Assembly: GCF_014656215.1 (NCBI RefSeq)
Contig: NZ_BNBZ01000046.1
Location: 1 to 41,487 of the forward strand
Direction of reading: 5' to 3'
DNA length: 41,487 nucleotides
DNA from: Streptomyces zaomyceticus
GTDB taxonomy: Bacteria; Actinomycetota; Actinomycetes; Streptomycetales; Streptomycetaceae
The notes below the pieces were generated by a model. It saw nothing but the letters and a program-made list of their open reading frames with translations, was not told where the DNA came from and made no database searches. Below, in pieces: positions 1-7,143 of this stretch (its first letter is position 1; every line of letters begins with the position of its first letter). The translations under genes and the position numbers were made by a program.

Positions 1-2
1 CG

Positions 3-33
3 GGCCCCCGGCGCCCCACAGGCGCCGGGGGCC
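3..33. terminator. Hairpin terminator of a gene left of the window
   Basis: A 13-bp GC-only stem (positions 3-15 paired with 21-33) closes a 5-base loop. It sits at the left edge, before the importer operon, and probably ends a transcript that enters from outside the window. There is no U-tract, which is normal for Streptomyces terminators. Confidence 0.6.
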
Positions 34-159
34 GGCCGTTTCGCATGTTCCGAGCCACCGCGCAACCACATCACGGGCACCTTCCCCCGCACCGGCTCCC
101 GCCGGCCGCCCTCGCTCCGATGGGCGCAGAGAACATGCATCCCTTCCGCTTTGGGGTGA

Positions 160-186
160 TATTGATCCCTAAGTCACGCTTAGGGA
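160..186 (+). promoter_or_regulatory. Candidate promoter and palindromic operator of the peptide importer
   Basis: TATTGA at 160-165 looks like a -10 box. A perfect 8-bp inverted repeat (TCCCTAAG at 166-173 and CTTAGGGA at 179-186, 5-base spacer) follows at once, overlapping the expected transcription start and ending a few bases before the GGGAGG ribosome site at 192-197. The position suits a repressor operator or a 5'-leader hairpin. It is AT-richer than its surroundings. Which protein binds is unknown, and the promoter call itself is an inference. Confidence 0.45.
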
Positions 187-203
187 CATATGGGAGGCAC
201 TCC

Positions 204-1832
204 ATGCGCGGAGCCACGCACGCCAAGTGGGCCGCTCTGGCCACAGCCGTCGCCCTCGCGGCGACCGCCTGTGGCGGCGGCGACGACAGCGGCGGTGGCA
301 GCGGGGCCGACGGCATCGTGAGTTCCTCGTGGGGCGACCCGCAGAACCCGCTGGAGCCCGCCAACACCAACGAGGTCCAGGGCGGCAAGGTCCTCTCCAT
401 GATCTTCCGAGGGCTCAAGCAGTACGACCCGAAGACCGGCGAGGCCAAGGACATGCTCGCCGAGAAGATCGAGACCACCGACTCGATCAACTTCGCCATC
501 ACGGTCAAGGACGGCTGGACCTTCTCCAACGGCGAGAAGGTGACCGCCAAGTCCTTCGTCGATGCCTGGAACTACGCCGCCGATCTGAAGAACAACCAGA
601 AGAACGCCTACTTCTTCGGCCAGATCGAGGGCTACGACAAGGTCCACCCCGAGAAGGGCGAGCCGTCGGCCACGTCCATGTCCGGCCTCAAGGTCACCGG
701 CCCCCAGACCTTCACGGTCAAGCTCACCCAGAAGTTCTCCACCTGGCCCATCACCCTCGGCTACGCGGCCTTCTCGCCGCTGCCCCAGGCCTTCTTCGAC
801 GACCGCCAGGCCTGGCTGTCGAAGCCGATCGGCAACGGGCCGTACACCGTGGACTCGTACTCCAAGGGCTCCCAGATGGCCCTCAAGCGCTGGGACGCCT
901 ACCCCGGCGCCGACAAGGCCCAGAACGGCGGCATCACCCTCAAGGTCTACACGGACAACAACACCGCGTACACCGACCTGACGGCCGGCAACCTCGACCT
1001 CGTCGACGACATCCCCGCCTCCCAGCTCAAGAACGTCGAGGCCGACCTCGGCGACCGGTACATCAACGTCCCCGCCGGCATCATCCAGACCCTGTCCTTC
1101 CCGTTCTACGACCCGGCCTGGAACAAGCCCGGACAGGAGAAGCTCCGCCAGGGCCTCTCCATGGCGATCGACCGCAACCAGATCACCGAGACGATCTTCC
1201 AGAAGACCCGGACCCCGGCCGTCGACTGGACCTCCCCGGTCCTCGGCGAGGACGGCGGCTTCAAGGACATCTGCGGCGACTTCTGCAAGTACGACGCCGC
1301 CGAGGCGAAGAAGCTCGTCGCCGAGGGCGGCGGCATCCCCGGCGGCACGATGAAGATCTCGTACAACGCCGACACCGGCTCCCACAAGGAATGGGTCGAC
1401 GCGGTCTGCAACTCCATCAACCGTGCCCTCGGCAACAACACCGCCTGCGTCGGCAACCCGGTCGGCACCTTCGCCGACTTCCGCAACCAGGTCACCCAGT
1501 CGAAGATGGACGGCCCGTTCCGGGCCGGCTGGCAGATGGACTACCCGCTCATCCAGAACTTCCTCCAGCCGCTGTACTACACCAACGCCTCGTCCAACGA
1601 CGGCAAGTACAGCGACCCGCAGTTCGACAAGCTGGTGAACGAGGCCAACGCCGAGGCCGACACCGCGAAGGCCATCGGCCTCTTCCAGCAGGCCGAGGAA
1701 GTCCTCCGGGACGACATGGGCGCCATTCCGCTCTGGTACCAGAACGGAAGCGCCGGCTACTCGGAGCGGGTCGGCAACGTCTCCCTGAACCCGTTCAGCG
1801 TCCCGGTCTACGACCAGATCAAGGTCAACTGA
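204..1832 (+). CDS. Peptide ABC transporter substrate-binding lipoprotein
   Basis: Predicted extracellular binding protein of a dipeptide/oligopeptide importer (SBP_bac_5 family, 542 residues, a normal length). A short positively charged start (MRGATHAK), a hydrophobic stretch and the lipobox ending ATAC give a lipoprotein signal peptide; Cys would be lipidated and is followed by a Gly/Asp/Ser-rich linker. Family patterns follow, such as GLKQYDPKTG, DGWTFSNGEKVTAKSF and PIGNGPYTV. The ATG at 204 was chosen because GGGAGG lies just upstream and the signal peptide starts there; an in-frame ATG at 45 would add 53 residues lacking any signal-like character. It heads an operon with two permeases and two ATPases. 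The true peptide substrate cannot be read from sequence. Confidence 0.93.
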   Translation: MRGATHAKWAALATAVALAATACGGGDDSGGGSGADGIVSSSWGDPQNPLEPANTNEVQGGKVLSMIFRGLKQYDPKTGEAKDMLAEKIETTDSINFAITVKDGWTFSNGEKVTAKSFVDAWNYAADLKNNQKNAYFFGQIEGYDKVHPEKGEPSATSMSGLKVTGPQTFTVKLTQKFSTWPITLGYAAFSPLPQAFFDDRQAWLSKPIGNGPYTVDSYSKGSQMALKRWDAYPGADKAQNGGITLKVYTDNNTAYTDLTAGNLDLVDDIPASQLKNVEADLGDRYINVPAGIIQTLSFPFYDPAWNKPGQEKLRQGLSMAIDRNQITETIFQKTRTPAVDWTSPVLGEDGGFKDICGDFCKYDAAEAKKLVAEGGGIPGGTMKISYNADTGSHKEWVDAVCNSINRALGNNTACVGNPVGTFADFRNQVTQSKMDGPFRAGWQMDYPLIQNFLQPLYYTNASSNDGKYSDPQFDKLVNEANAEADTAKAIGLFQQAEEVLRDDMGAIPLWYQNGSAGYSERVGNVSLNPFSVPVYDQIKVN

Positions 1833-1855
1833 CGTCGTAGCAGGTCGGAGGCGTA

Positions 1856-1890
1856 CGGCCCGGCCCGCGGACCCCCGCGCCGCCGGGCCG
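1856..1890 (+). promoter_or_regulatory. Intra-operon hairpin between binding protein and permease genes
   Basis: A large GC-rich hairpin (outer arm 1856-1863 with 1883-1890, inner arm 1866-1870 with 1875-1879) lies in the 128-base gap after the binding-protein gene. Such structures in importer operons often give partial termination or 3'-end protection, so that binding protein is made in excess over permease. That role is inferred here from position only. Confidence 0.45.
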
Positions 1891-1960
1891 CACGTCTTCT
1901 CCGCACCCCACCGCCACGCGGAGCCACCCCTCTTCCCGGAGCCAACCCCCGGAGCCCCCC

Positions 1961-2884
1961 ATGGGTCGATATGTGATCCGGCGGCTGCTGCAGATGATCC
2001 CGGTCTTCTTCGGCGCCACGCTGTTGATCTTCCTGATGGTGAACGTGATGGGCGACCCCATCGCCGGACTGTGCGGCGACCGCCAGTGCGACCCGGCCAC
2101 CGCCGCCCAGCTGGAGAAGGAGTTCGGCCTCGACAAGCCCGTCTGGCAGCAATACCTCACCTACATGGGCAACGTCTTCACCGGAGACTTCGGCACCGCC
2201 TTCAACGGGCAGCCCGTCACCGAACTGATGGCCAGCGCCTTCCCCGTCACCATCAGGCTCACCATCGTCGCGATCTTCTTCGAGATCGTCATCGGCATCA
2301 GCCTCGGCGTGGTCACCGGACTCAAGCGCGGCCGCCCCGTCGACACCACCGTCCTGCTGCTGACCCTGGTCGTCCTCTCCGTCCCGACCTTCGTCACCGG
2401 CCTCCTCGTCCAGCTCCTCCTCGGCGTCAAATGGGGCTGGATCAAGCCGGCCGTCTCGCCCGAGGCCACCTTCAGCGAACTCATCGTGCCCGGCCTGGTC
2501 CTCGCCTCGGTCTCCCTGGCCTACGTCACCCGGCTCACCCGGACCTCCATCGCCGAGAACAAGCGCGCCGACTACGTGCGCACCGCCGTCGCCAAGGGCC
2601 TGCCCCGCCGCCGGGTCATCAGCCGGCACCTGCTCCGCAACAGCCTCATCCCCGTCGTGACGTTCATCGGTGCCGACGTCGGCGCCCTCATGGGCGGAGC
2701 CATCGTCACCGAACGGATCTTCAACATCCACGGCGTCGGCTACCAGCTCTACCAGGGCATCGTCCGCCAGAACACCCAGACCGTGGTGGGCTTCGTGACC
2801 ATCCTCGTGCTGGTGTTCCTGCTGGCGAACCTCCTGGTCGACCTCCTGTACGCCGTCCTTGACCCGAGGATTCGCTATGCCTGA
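1961..2884 (+). CDS. Peptide ABC transporter permease, DppB/OppB type
   Basis: First integral membrane subunit of the importer, 307 residues. The N-terminus (MGRYVIRRLLQMIPVFFG) is the classic DppB/OppB start, with the first membrane segment at about residues 9-30; about six segments are visible. The cytoplasmic EAA loop, which docks on the ATPase, is seen as DYVRTAVAKGL near residues 205-215. The ATG at 1961 has GGAG six bases upstream. The gene ends by overlapping the next gene by eight bases (ATGCCTGA), which implies translational coupling. No irregularity is seen. Confidence 0.95.
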   Translation: MGRYVIRRLLQMIPVFFGATLLIFLMVNVMGDPIAGLCGDRQCDPATAAQLEKEFGLDKPVWQQYLTYMGNVFTGDFGTAFNGQPVTELMASAFPVTIRLTIVAIFFEIVIGISLGVVTGLKRGRPVDTTVLLLTLVVLSVPTFVTGLLVQLLLGVKWGWIKPAVSPEATFSELIVPGLVLASVSLAYVTRLTRTSIAENKRADYVRTAVAKGLPRRRVISRHLLRNSLIPVVTFIGADVGALMGGAIVTERIFNIHGVGYQLYQGIVRQNTQTVVGFVTILVLVFLLANLLVDLLYAVLDPRIRYA

Positions 2885-3872
2885 GCAGCCCGAGCCGCTT
2901 GAGTCGTACGAAGAGGGCCAGGCCATCGCCCCCACCGGAGCCGGCGGCGCGTCCGACCTCGCGACGGCCGAGGGCGAGACCCTGGAGAAGACGCCCGGCG
3001 GCCCCCTGGGCACCGGAGCCGACAAGAAGCCCCGCTCCCTGTGGTCCGACGCCTGGCGCGACCTGCGCCGGAACCCGATCTTCATCATCTCGTCGCTGGT
3101 GATCCTCTTCCTGGTCGTCATCTCCATCTGGCCCCAGCTGATCGCCTCCGGGGACCCCCTCGACTGCGACCTCTCCAAGGCCCAGGAAGGCTCCCAGCCC
3201 GGCCACCCCTTCGGCTTCAACGGCCAGGGCTGCGACGTCTACACCCGCACCGTCTACGGCGCCCGGACGTCCGTGACCGTCGGCGTCCTCGCCACCCTCG
3301 GAGTCGCCGTCCTCGGCGGCATCCTCGGCGGCCTCGCCGGCTTCTTCGGCGGCGCCTGGGACGGCGTCCTCTCCCGGATCACCGACGTCTTCTTCGCCAT
3401 CCCCGTCGTCCTCGGCGGCCTGGTGCTCCTCTCCGTGGTGACCAGCTCCACCGTCTGGCCCGTCATCGGCTTCATGGTGCTGCTCGGCTGGCCGCAGCTC
3501 TCCCGCATCGCCCGCGGCTCCGTCATCACCGCCAAACAGAACGACTACGTGCAGGCGGCCCGGGCCCTCGGCGCCTCCAACTCCCGGATGATGCTCCGCC
3601 ACATCGCGCCCAACGCCATCGCCCCGGTGATCGTCGTCGCCACCATCGCCCTCGGCACGTACATCGCTCTGGAGGCGACCCTGTCCTACCTCGGCGTCGG
3701 CCTGAAGCCGCCGACCGTCTCCTGGGGCATCGACATCTCCTCCGCGTCGCAGTACATCCGCAACGCGCCGCACATGCTGCTCTGGCCGGCCGGCGCGCTC
3801 GCCATCACCGTGCTCGCCTTCATCATGCTCGGCGACGCCGTCCGCGACGCCCTCGACCCGAAGCTGAGGTAG
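2877..3872 (+). CDS. Peptide ABC transporter permease, DppC/OppC type
   Basis: Second membrane subunit, 331 residues. About 55 residues of acidic, proline-containing cytoplasmic sequence precede WRDLRRNP and the first membrane segment, longer than in the E. coli protein but common in Streptomyces. The EAA loop is DYVQAARALGASNSRMM, near residues 222-238. The ATG at 2877 is preferred over TTG 2859 because GAGGA lies 6 bases upstream and because it overlaps the dppB-like stop in the ATGCCTGA pattern. It is followed after 6 bases by the first ATPase gene. Confidence 0.94.
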   Translation: MPEQPEPLESYEEGQAIAPTGAGGASDLATAEGETLEKTPGGPLGTGADKKPRSLWSDAWRDLRRNPIFIISSLVILFLVVISIWPQLIASGDPLDCDLSKAQEGSQPGHPFGFNGQGCDVYTRTVYGARTSVTVGVLATLGVAVLGGILGGLAGFFGGAWDGVLSRITDVFFAIPVVLGGLVLLSVVTSSTVWPVIGFMVLLGWPQLSRIARGSVITAKQNDYVQAARALGASNSRMMLRHIAPNAIAPVIVVATIALGTYIALEATLSYLGVGLKPPTVSWGIDISSASQYIRNAPHMLLWPAGALAITVLAFIMLGDAVRDALDPKLR

Positions 3873-3878
3873 GCACCC

Positions 3879-4862
3879 ATGCTGCTCGAAGTGCGCGACC
3901 TGCACGTGGAGTTCCACACCCGCGACGGCGTGGCCAAGGCCGTCAACGGCGTCGACTACTCCGTCGACGCGGGGGAGACCCTCGCCGTCCTCGGCGAGTC
4001 CGGCTCCGGCAAGTCCGTCACCGCCCAGGCCGTGATGGGCATCCTCGACATCCCCCCGGGCAGGATCAGCCAGGGCGAGATCCTCTTCCAGGGCCAGGAC
4101 CTGCTGAAGCTCAAGGAGGAGGAACGGCGCAAGATCCGCGGCGCCAAGATGGCGATGGTCTTCCAGGACGCATTGTCCTCCCTCAACCCCGTCATCAGCG
4201 TCGGCGACCAGCTCGGCGAGATGTTCCAGGTCCACAAGGGCATGTCGCGCAAGGACTCCAAGGCCAAGGCCGTCGAGCTGATGGACCGGGTCCGCATCCC
4301 CGCCGCCAAGGAACGCGTCGGCCAGTACCCCCACCAGTTCTCCGGCGGCATGCGCCAGCGCATCATGATCGCGATGGCGCTCGCCCTCGAACCCGAACTG
4401 ATCATCGCCGACGAGCCCACCACCGCCCTCGACGTCACCGTCCAGGCCCAGGTCATGGACCTCCTCGCCGAGCTCCAGCGCGAACTCAACATGGGCCTCA
4501 TCCTCATCACCCACGACCTCGGCGTCGTCGCCGACGTCGCCGACAAGATCGCCGTCATGTACGCCGGCAGGATCGTCGAACAGGCCCCCGTCCACGAGAT
4601 CTACAAGGCCCCCGCCCACCCCTACACCCGCGGTCTGCTCGACTCCATCCCGCGCCTCGACCAGAAGGGCCAGGAGCTCTACGCGATCAAGGGCCTCCCG
4701 CCCAACCTCCTCGCCATCCCACCCGGCTGCGCCTTCAACCCCCGCTGCCCCATGGCCCAGGACGTCTGCCGCACCGACGTGCCCCCGCTCTACGACGTGA
4801 CCGAGTCCCCGGTGCCGCGCTCCAGCGCCTGCCACTTCTGGAAGGAGTGCCTCCATGGCTGA
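3879..4862 (+). CDS. Peptide ABC transporter ATPase, DppD/OppD type
   Basis: One of the two ATP-hydrolysing subunits, 327 residues. Walker A is GESGSGKS (39-46); the signature SGGMRQR, Walker B IIADEPTTALD and a switch histidine (ITHDLG) all appear in order. The C-terminal oligopeptide-transporter domain carries four cysteines in a Cx5C, x6C, later C layout (GCAFNPRCPMAQDVC, then SSACHF). The ribosome site overlaps the preceding stop codon (GAGGTAGG). The gene overlaps the next ATPase gene by eight bases (ATGGCTGA). Confidence 0.95.
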   Translation: MLLEVRDLHVEFHTRDGVAKAVNGVDYSVDAGETLAVLGESGSGKSVTAQAVMGILDIPPGRISQGEILFQGQDLLKLKEEERRKIRGAKMAMVFQDALSSLNPVISVGDQLGEMFQVHKGMSRKDSKAKAVELMDRVRIPAAKERVGQYPHQFSGGMRQRIMIAMALALEPELIIADEPTTALDVTVQAQVMDLLAELQRELNMGLILITHDLGVVADVADKIAVMYAGRIVEQAPVHEIYKAPAHPYTRGLLDSIPRLDQKGQELYAIKGLPPNLLAIPPGCAFNPRCPMAQDVCRTDVPPLYDVTESPVPRSSACHFWKECLHG

Positions 4863-6012
4863 GGCGATTCTCGAAGTCCGGGACCTCCACAAGCACTACC
4901 CCCTCACCCGGGGCGTCGTCTTCAAGAAGCACGTCGGCTCGGTCAAGGCGGTCGACGGCGTCGACTTCGACCTCGCCGCGGGCGAGACCCTCGGCATCGT
5001 CGGCGAGTCCGGCTGCGGCAAGTCGACGGTCGCGAAGATGCTGGTCAACCTCGAACGGCCGACGTCCGGCGAGATCCGCTACAAGGGCGAGGACATCAGC
5101 AAGCTCTCCCCCCGCGCGCTCAAGGCCGTCCGCCGCAACATCCAGATGGTGTTCCAGGACCCGTACACCTCGCTCAACCCGCGCATGACCGTCGGCGACA
5201 TCATCGGCGAGCCGTACGAGATCCACCCCGAGGTCGCCCCCAAGGGCTCCCGCCGGCAGAAGGTCCAGGACCTCCTGGACGTCGTCGGTCTGAACCCCGA
5301 GTACATCAACCGCTATCCGCACCAGTTCTCCGGCGGCCAGCGCCAGCGCATCGGCATCGCCCGCGGCCTCGCCCTCCAGCCCGAGATCATCGTGGCCGAC
5401 GAGCCGGTCTCGGCCCTCGACGTCTCCGTCCAGGCGCAGGTCATCAACCTGATGGGGAACCTGCAGTCCGAGTTCTCCCTCTCGTACGTCTTCATCGCCC
5501 ACGACCTGTCGATCGTGCGGCACATCTCCGACCGGGTCGGTGTCATGTACCTCGGCCGGATCGTCGAGATCGGCACCGACGCGCAGATCTACGACCACCC
5601 CACCCACCCCTACACCCAGGCCCTGCTCTCCGCCGTCCCGGTCCCCGACCCCGAGGCGCGGGCCCACCGCGAACGCATCATCCTCACCGGCGACGTCCCC
5701 TCCCCGGCCAACATCCCCTCCGGCTGCCGCTTCCGCACCCGCTGCTGGAAGGCCCAGGAACGCTGCGCCCTGGAGGTCCCGCTCCTCGCCGTCCCGGCCG
5801 TCTTCCGCCTCACGGACAGCCCGGCGAAGCACGACTCGGCCTGCCACTTCGCGGAGGAGAAGCAGGTGGTCCCCCCGGAGGAGGGCGCGACCTCGCCGGA
5901 GGCTCCCCCGGAGAACGGGGCGAACGGGCCCGGGACCCCTCCGGGGAACGGCTCGGACGGCACCGAAGGCCTGAACGGCTCGAACGGAATGACCAAGCCC
6001 GAATCGCCTTAA
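4855..6012 (+). CDS. Peptide ABC transporter ATPase, DppF/OppF type
   Basis: Second ATPase subunit, 385 residues. It has Walker A GESGCGKS, signature SGGQRQR and Walker B IVADEPVSALD, and the same four-cysteine C-terminal pattern as its partner (SGCRFRTRCWKAQERC, then DSACHF). After the ABC and C-terminal domains comes a tail of about 55 residues rich in Pro, Glu, Gly and Asn, absent from E. coli DppF and probably disordered. Translation is coupled to the upstream gene by the eight-base overlap. It is the last gene of the operon; a terminator follows. Confidence 0.95.
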   Translation: MAEAILEVRDLHKHYPLTRGVVFKKHVGSVKAVDGVDFDLAAGETLGIVGESGCGKSTVAKMLVNLERPTSGEIRYKGEDISKLSPRALKAVRRNIQMVFQDPYTSLNPRMTVGDIIGEPYEIHPEVAPKGSRRQKVQDLLDVVGLNPEYINRYPHQFSGGQRQRIGIARGLALQPEIIVADEPVSALDVSVQAQVINLMGNLQSEFSLSYVFIAHDLSIVRHISDRVGVMYLGRIVEIGTDAQIYDHPTHPYTQALLSAVPVPDPEARAHRERIILTGDVPSPANIPSGCRFRTRCWKAQERCALEVPLLAVPAVFRLTDSPAKHDSACHFAEEKQVVPPEEGATSPEAPPENGANGPGTPPGNGSDGTEGLNGSNGMTKPESP

Positions 6013-6093
6013 CCGGCAGGCAACTCGACGGAATCGGCTCCGATATACGAACACGGCAGACTCCACGACGTACGGCCGTGCGGGTGCCGTGAA

Positions 6094-6126
6094 CCGGGCC
6101 GGGGCGCGAGAGCGACCCCGGCCCGG
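6094..6126. terminator. Terminator of the peptide importer operon
   Basis: An 11-bp perfect stem (6094-6104 with 6116-6126) closes an 11-base loop, 81 bases after the last ATPase stop codon. It is followed by the start region of an unrelated membrane-protein gene, which fits the end of the five-gene operon. Confidence 0.7.
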
Positions 6127-6179
6127 CTGCTCGATCCCGCCGTGTCCCGTGGGTTCCGCGGAATCGCTTGTTTCGGTTG

Positions 6180-7142
6180 ATGGCGACCGTGAGTATCGGG
6201 ACCGTGACAGTGACACGACCGGCACGACTCACGGGCGCCGCGCTCAGCGCCGCACTCGCCCTCATCGCCGCCGTGTGGATCCTCAAGGATCTCGCCGCGC
6301 TCGGCTCACCCGTCGACCTCGCCTGGTACTGGGCCGGGGACCACCACTTCCTCATCCGGGGGCGGTCCGCCACCTCCCTGACCGACGCGGTCCTCCTCGT
6401 CGTCTCCGTCGCCGCCGTCGCCGCAGCCCTCCGCTCCCGGCACGCGGCCTCCGTGCTCGCCGCCACCGGAACCGTCACCCTCGCCCTGCGGCTGCCGGGC
6501 CTCTGGACGCCCGACAGCGGGGCCCTCGTCACCGCGTTCCTCGAACTGGCCCTCGCCGCCGCCCTGATCGTCACCGCGGCCGTCGGCCGCCGCCCCGCCA
6601 CCGCCTCGTACGAGCCGCTCCCGACGCGCCCCCGTACCGGCCCCGCCGTCGCCGCCGGCGTCCTGCTCGGCGTCACCGCGCTCGTCGTGACCCTGTGGGA
6701 GCTGTACTGGTCGACGGAGCTTCCCCTGGAGATCACCGTCGACCGGTTCATCGGCGGCCGGTCCGTCATCAAGGCGGCCCTCGCGCCCCCGCCCGGCTGG
6801 CTGTCGCTGGTCCTCGTCGCCCTGTACGGGACGGCCGCCGTGTCCGCCTTCGTCCGGGCCCGCCACAGCCGGGCCCTCGGGCTGCTCGCCGGGGCGTTCC
6901 TGACGGCCGGCGGCATCGCCGAGATCGCGCGGATCTCCCGCTACGAACTGGTCGGGCACTGGGCGGACCTCCCGACCGCCGAACAGGTCGGGGTGGTGAG
7001 CGCCTTCTTCGAGCTGCTCGCCGGCATCACGGTGCTCGCCCTGCTGGCCGGGCGCGGCGCCCCCGCCGCCGCCCCCGGCCCGTACCCGCCCGTCGGGACG
7101 CTGCCCCCGGCCCCGCCCCAGCCGCCGCCGCCCGGCTGGTGA
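6180..7142 (+). CDS. Polytopic membrane protein of unknown function
   Basis: A hydrophobic protein with about eight predicted membrane segments (roughly residues 17-35, 66-84, 92-108, 116-135, 158-180, 205-227, 238-258 and 272-292) and a proline-rich cytoplasmic tail (PPAPPQPPPPGW). I do not recognise a family. The start is uncertain: ATG 6180 has no clear ribosome site, and GTG codons at 6189, 6204 and 6210 are alternatives that keep all membrane segments. It converges on the S9 peptidase gene with one base between the two stop codons. Confidence 0.75.
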   Translation: MATVSIGTVTVTRPARLTGAALSAALALIAAVWILKDLAALGSPVDLAWYWAGDHHFLIRGRSATSLTDAVLLVVSVAAVAAALRSRHAASVLAATGTVTLALRLPGLWTPDSGALVTAFLELALAAALIVTAAVGRRPATASYEPLPTRPRTGPAVAAGVLLGVTALVVTLWELYWSTELPLEITVDRFIGGRSVIKAALAPPPGWLSLVLVALYGTAAVSAFVRARHSRALGLLAGAFLTAGGIAEIARISRYELVGHWADLPTAEQVGVVSAFFELLAGITVLALLAGRGAPAAAPGPYPPVGTLPPAPPQPPPPGW

Positions 7143-7143
7143 C

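Noticed and set aside
71..550. Long open frames on the opposite strand of the binding-protein gene and, in general, frames of up to 975 codons opposite or out of phase with real genes
   Set aside because: In DNA of this GC content stops are rare in wrong frames. These frames lack ribosome sites, have Arg/Pro/Gly-rich nonsense products and the wrong third-position bias.
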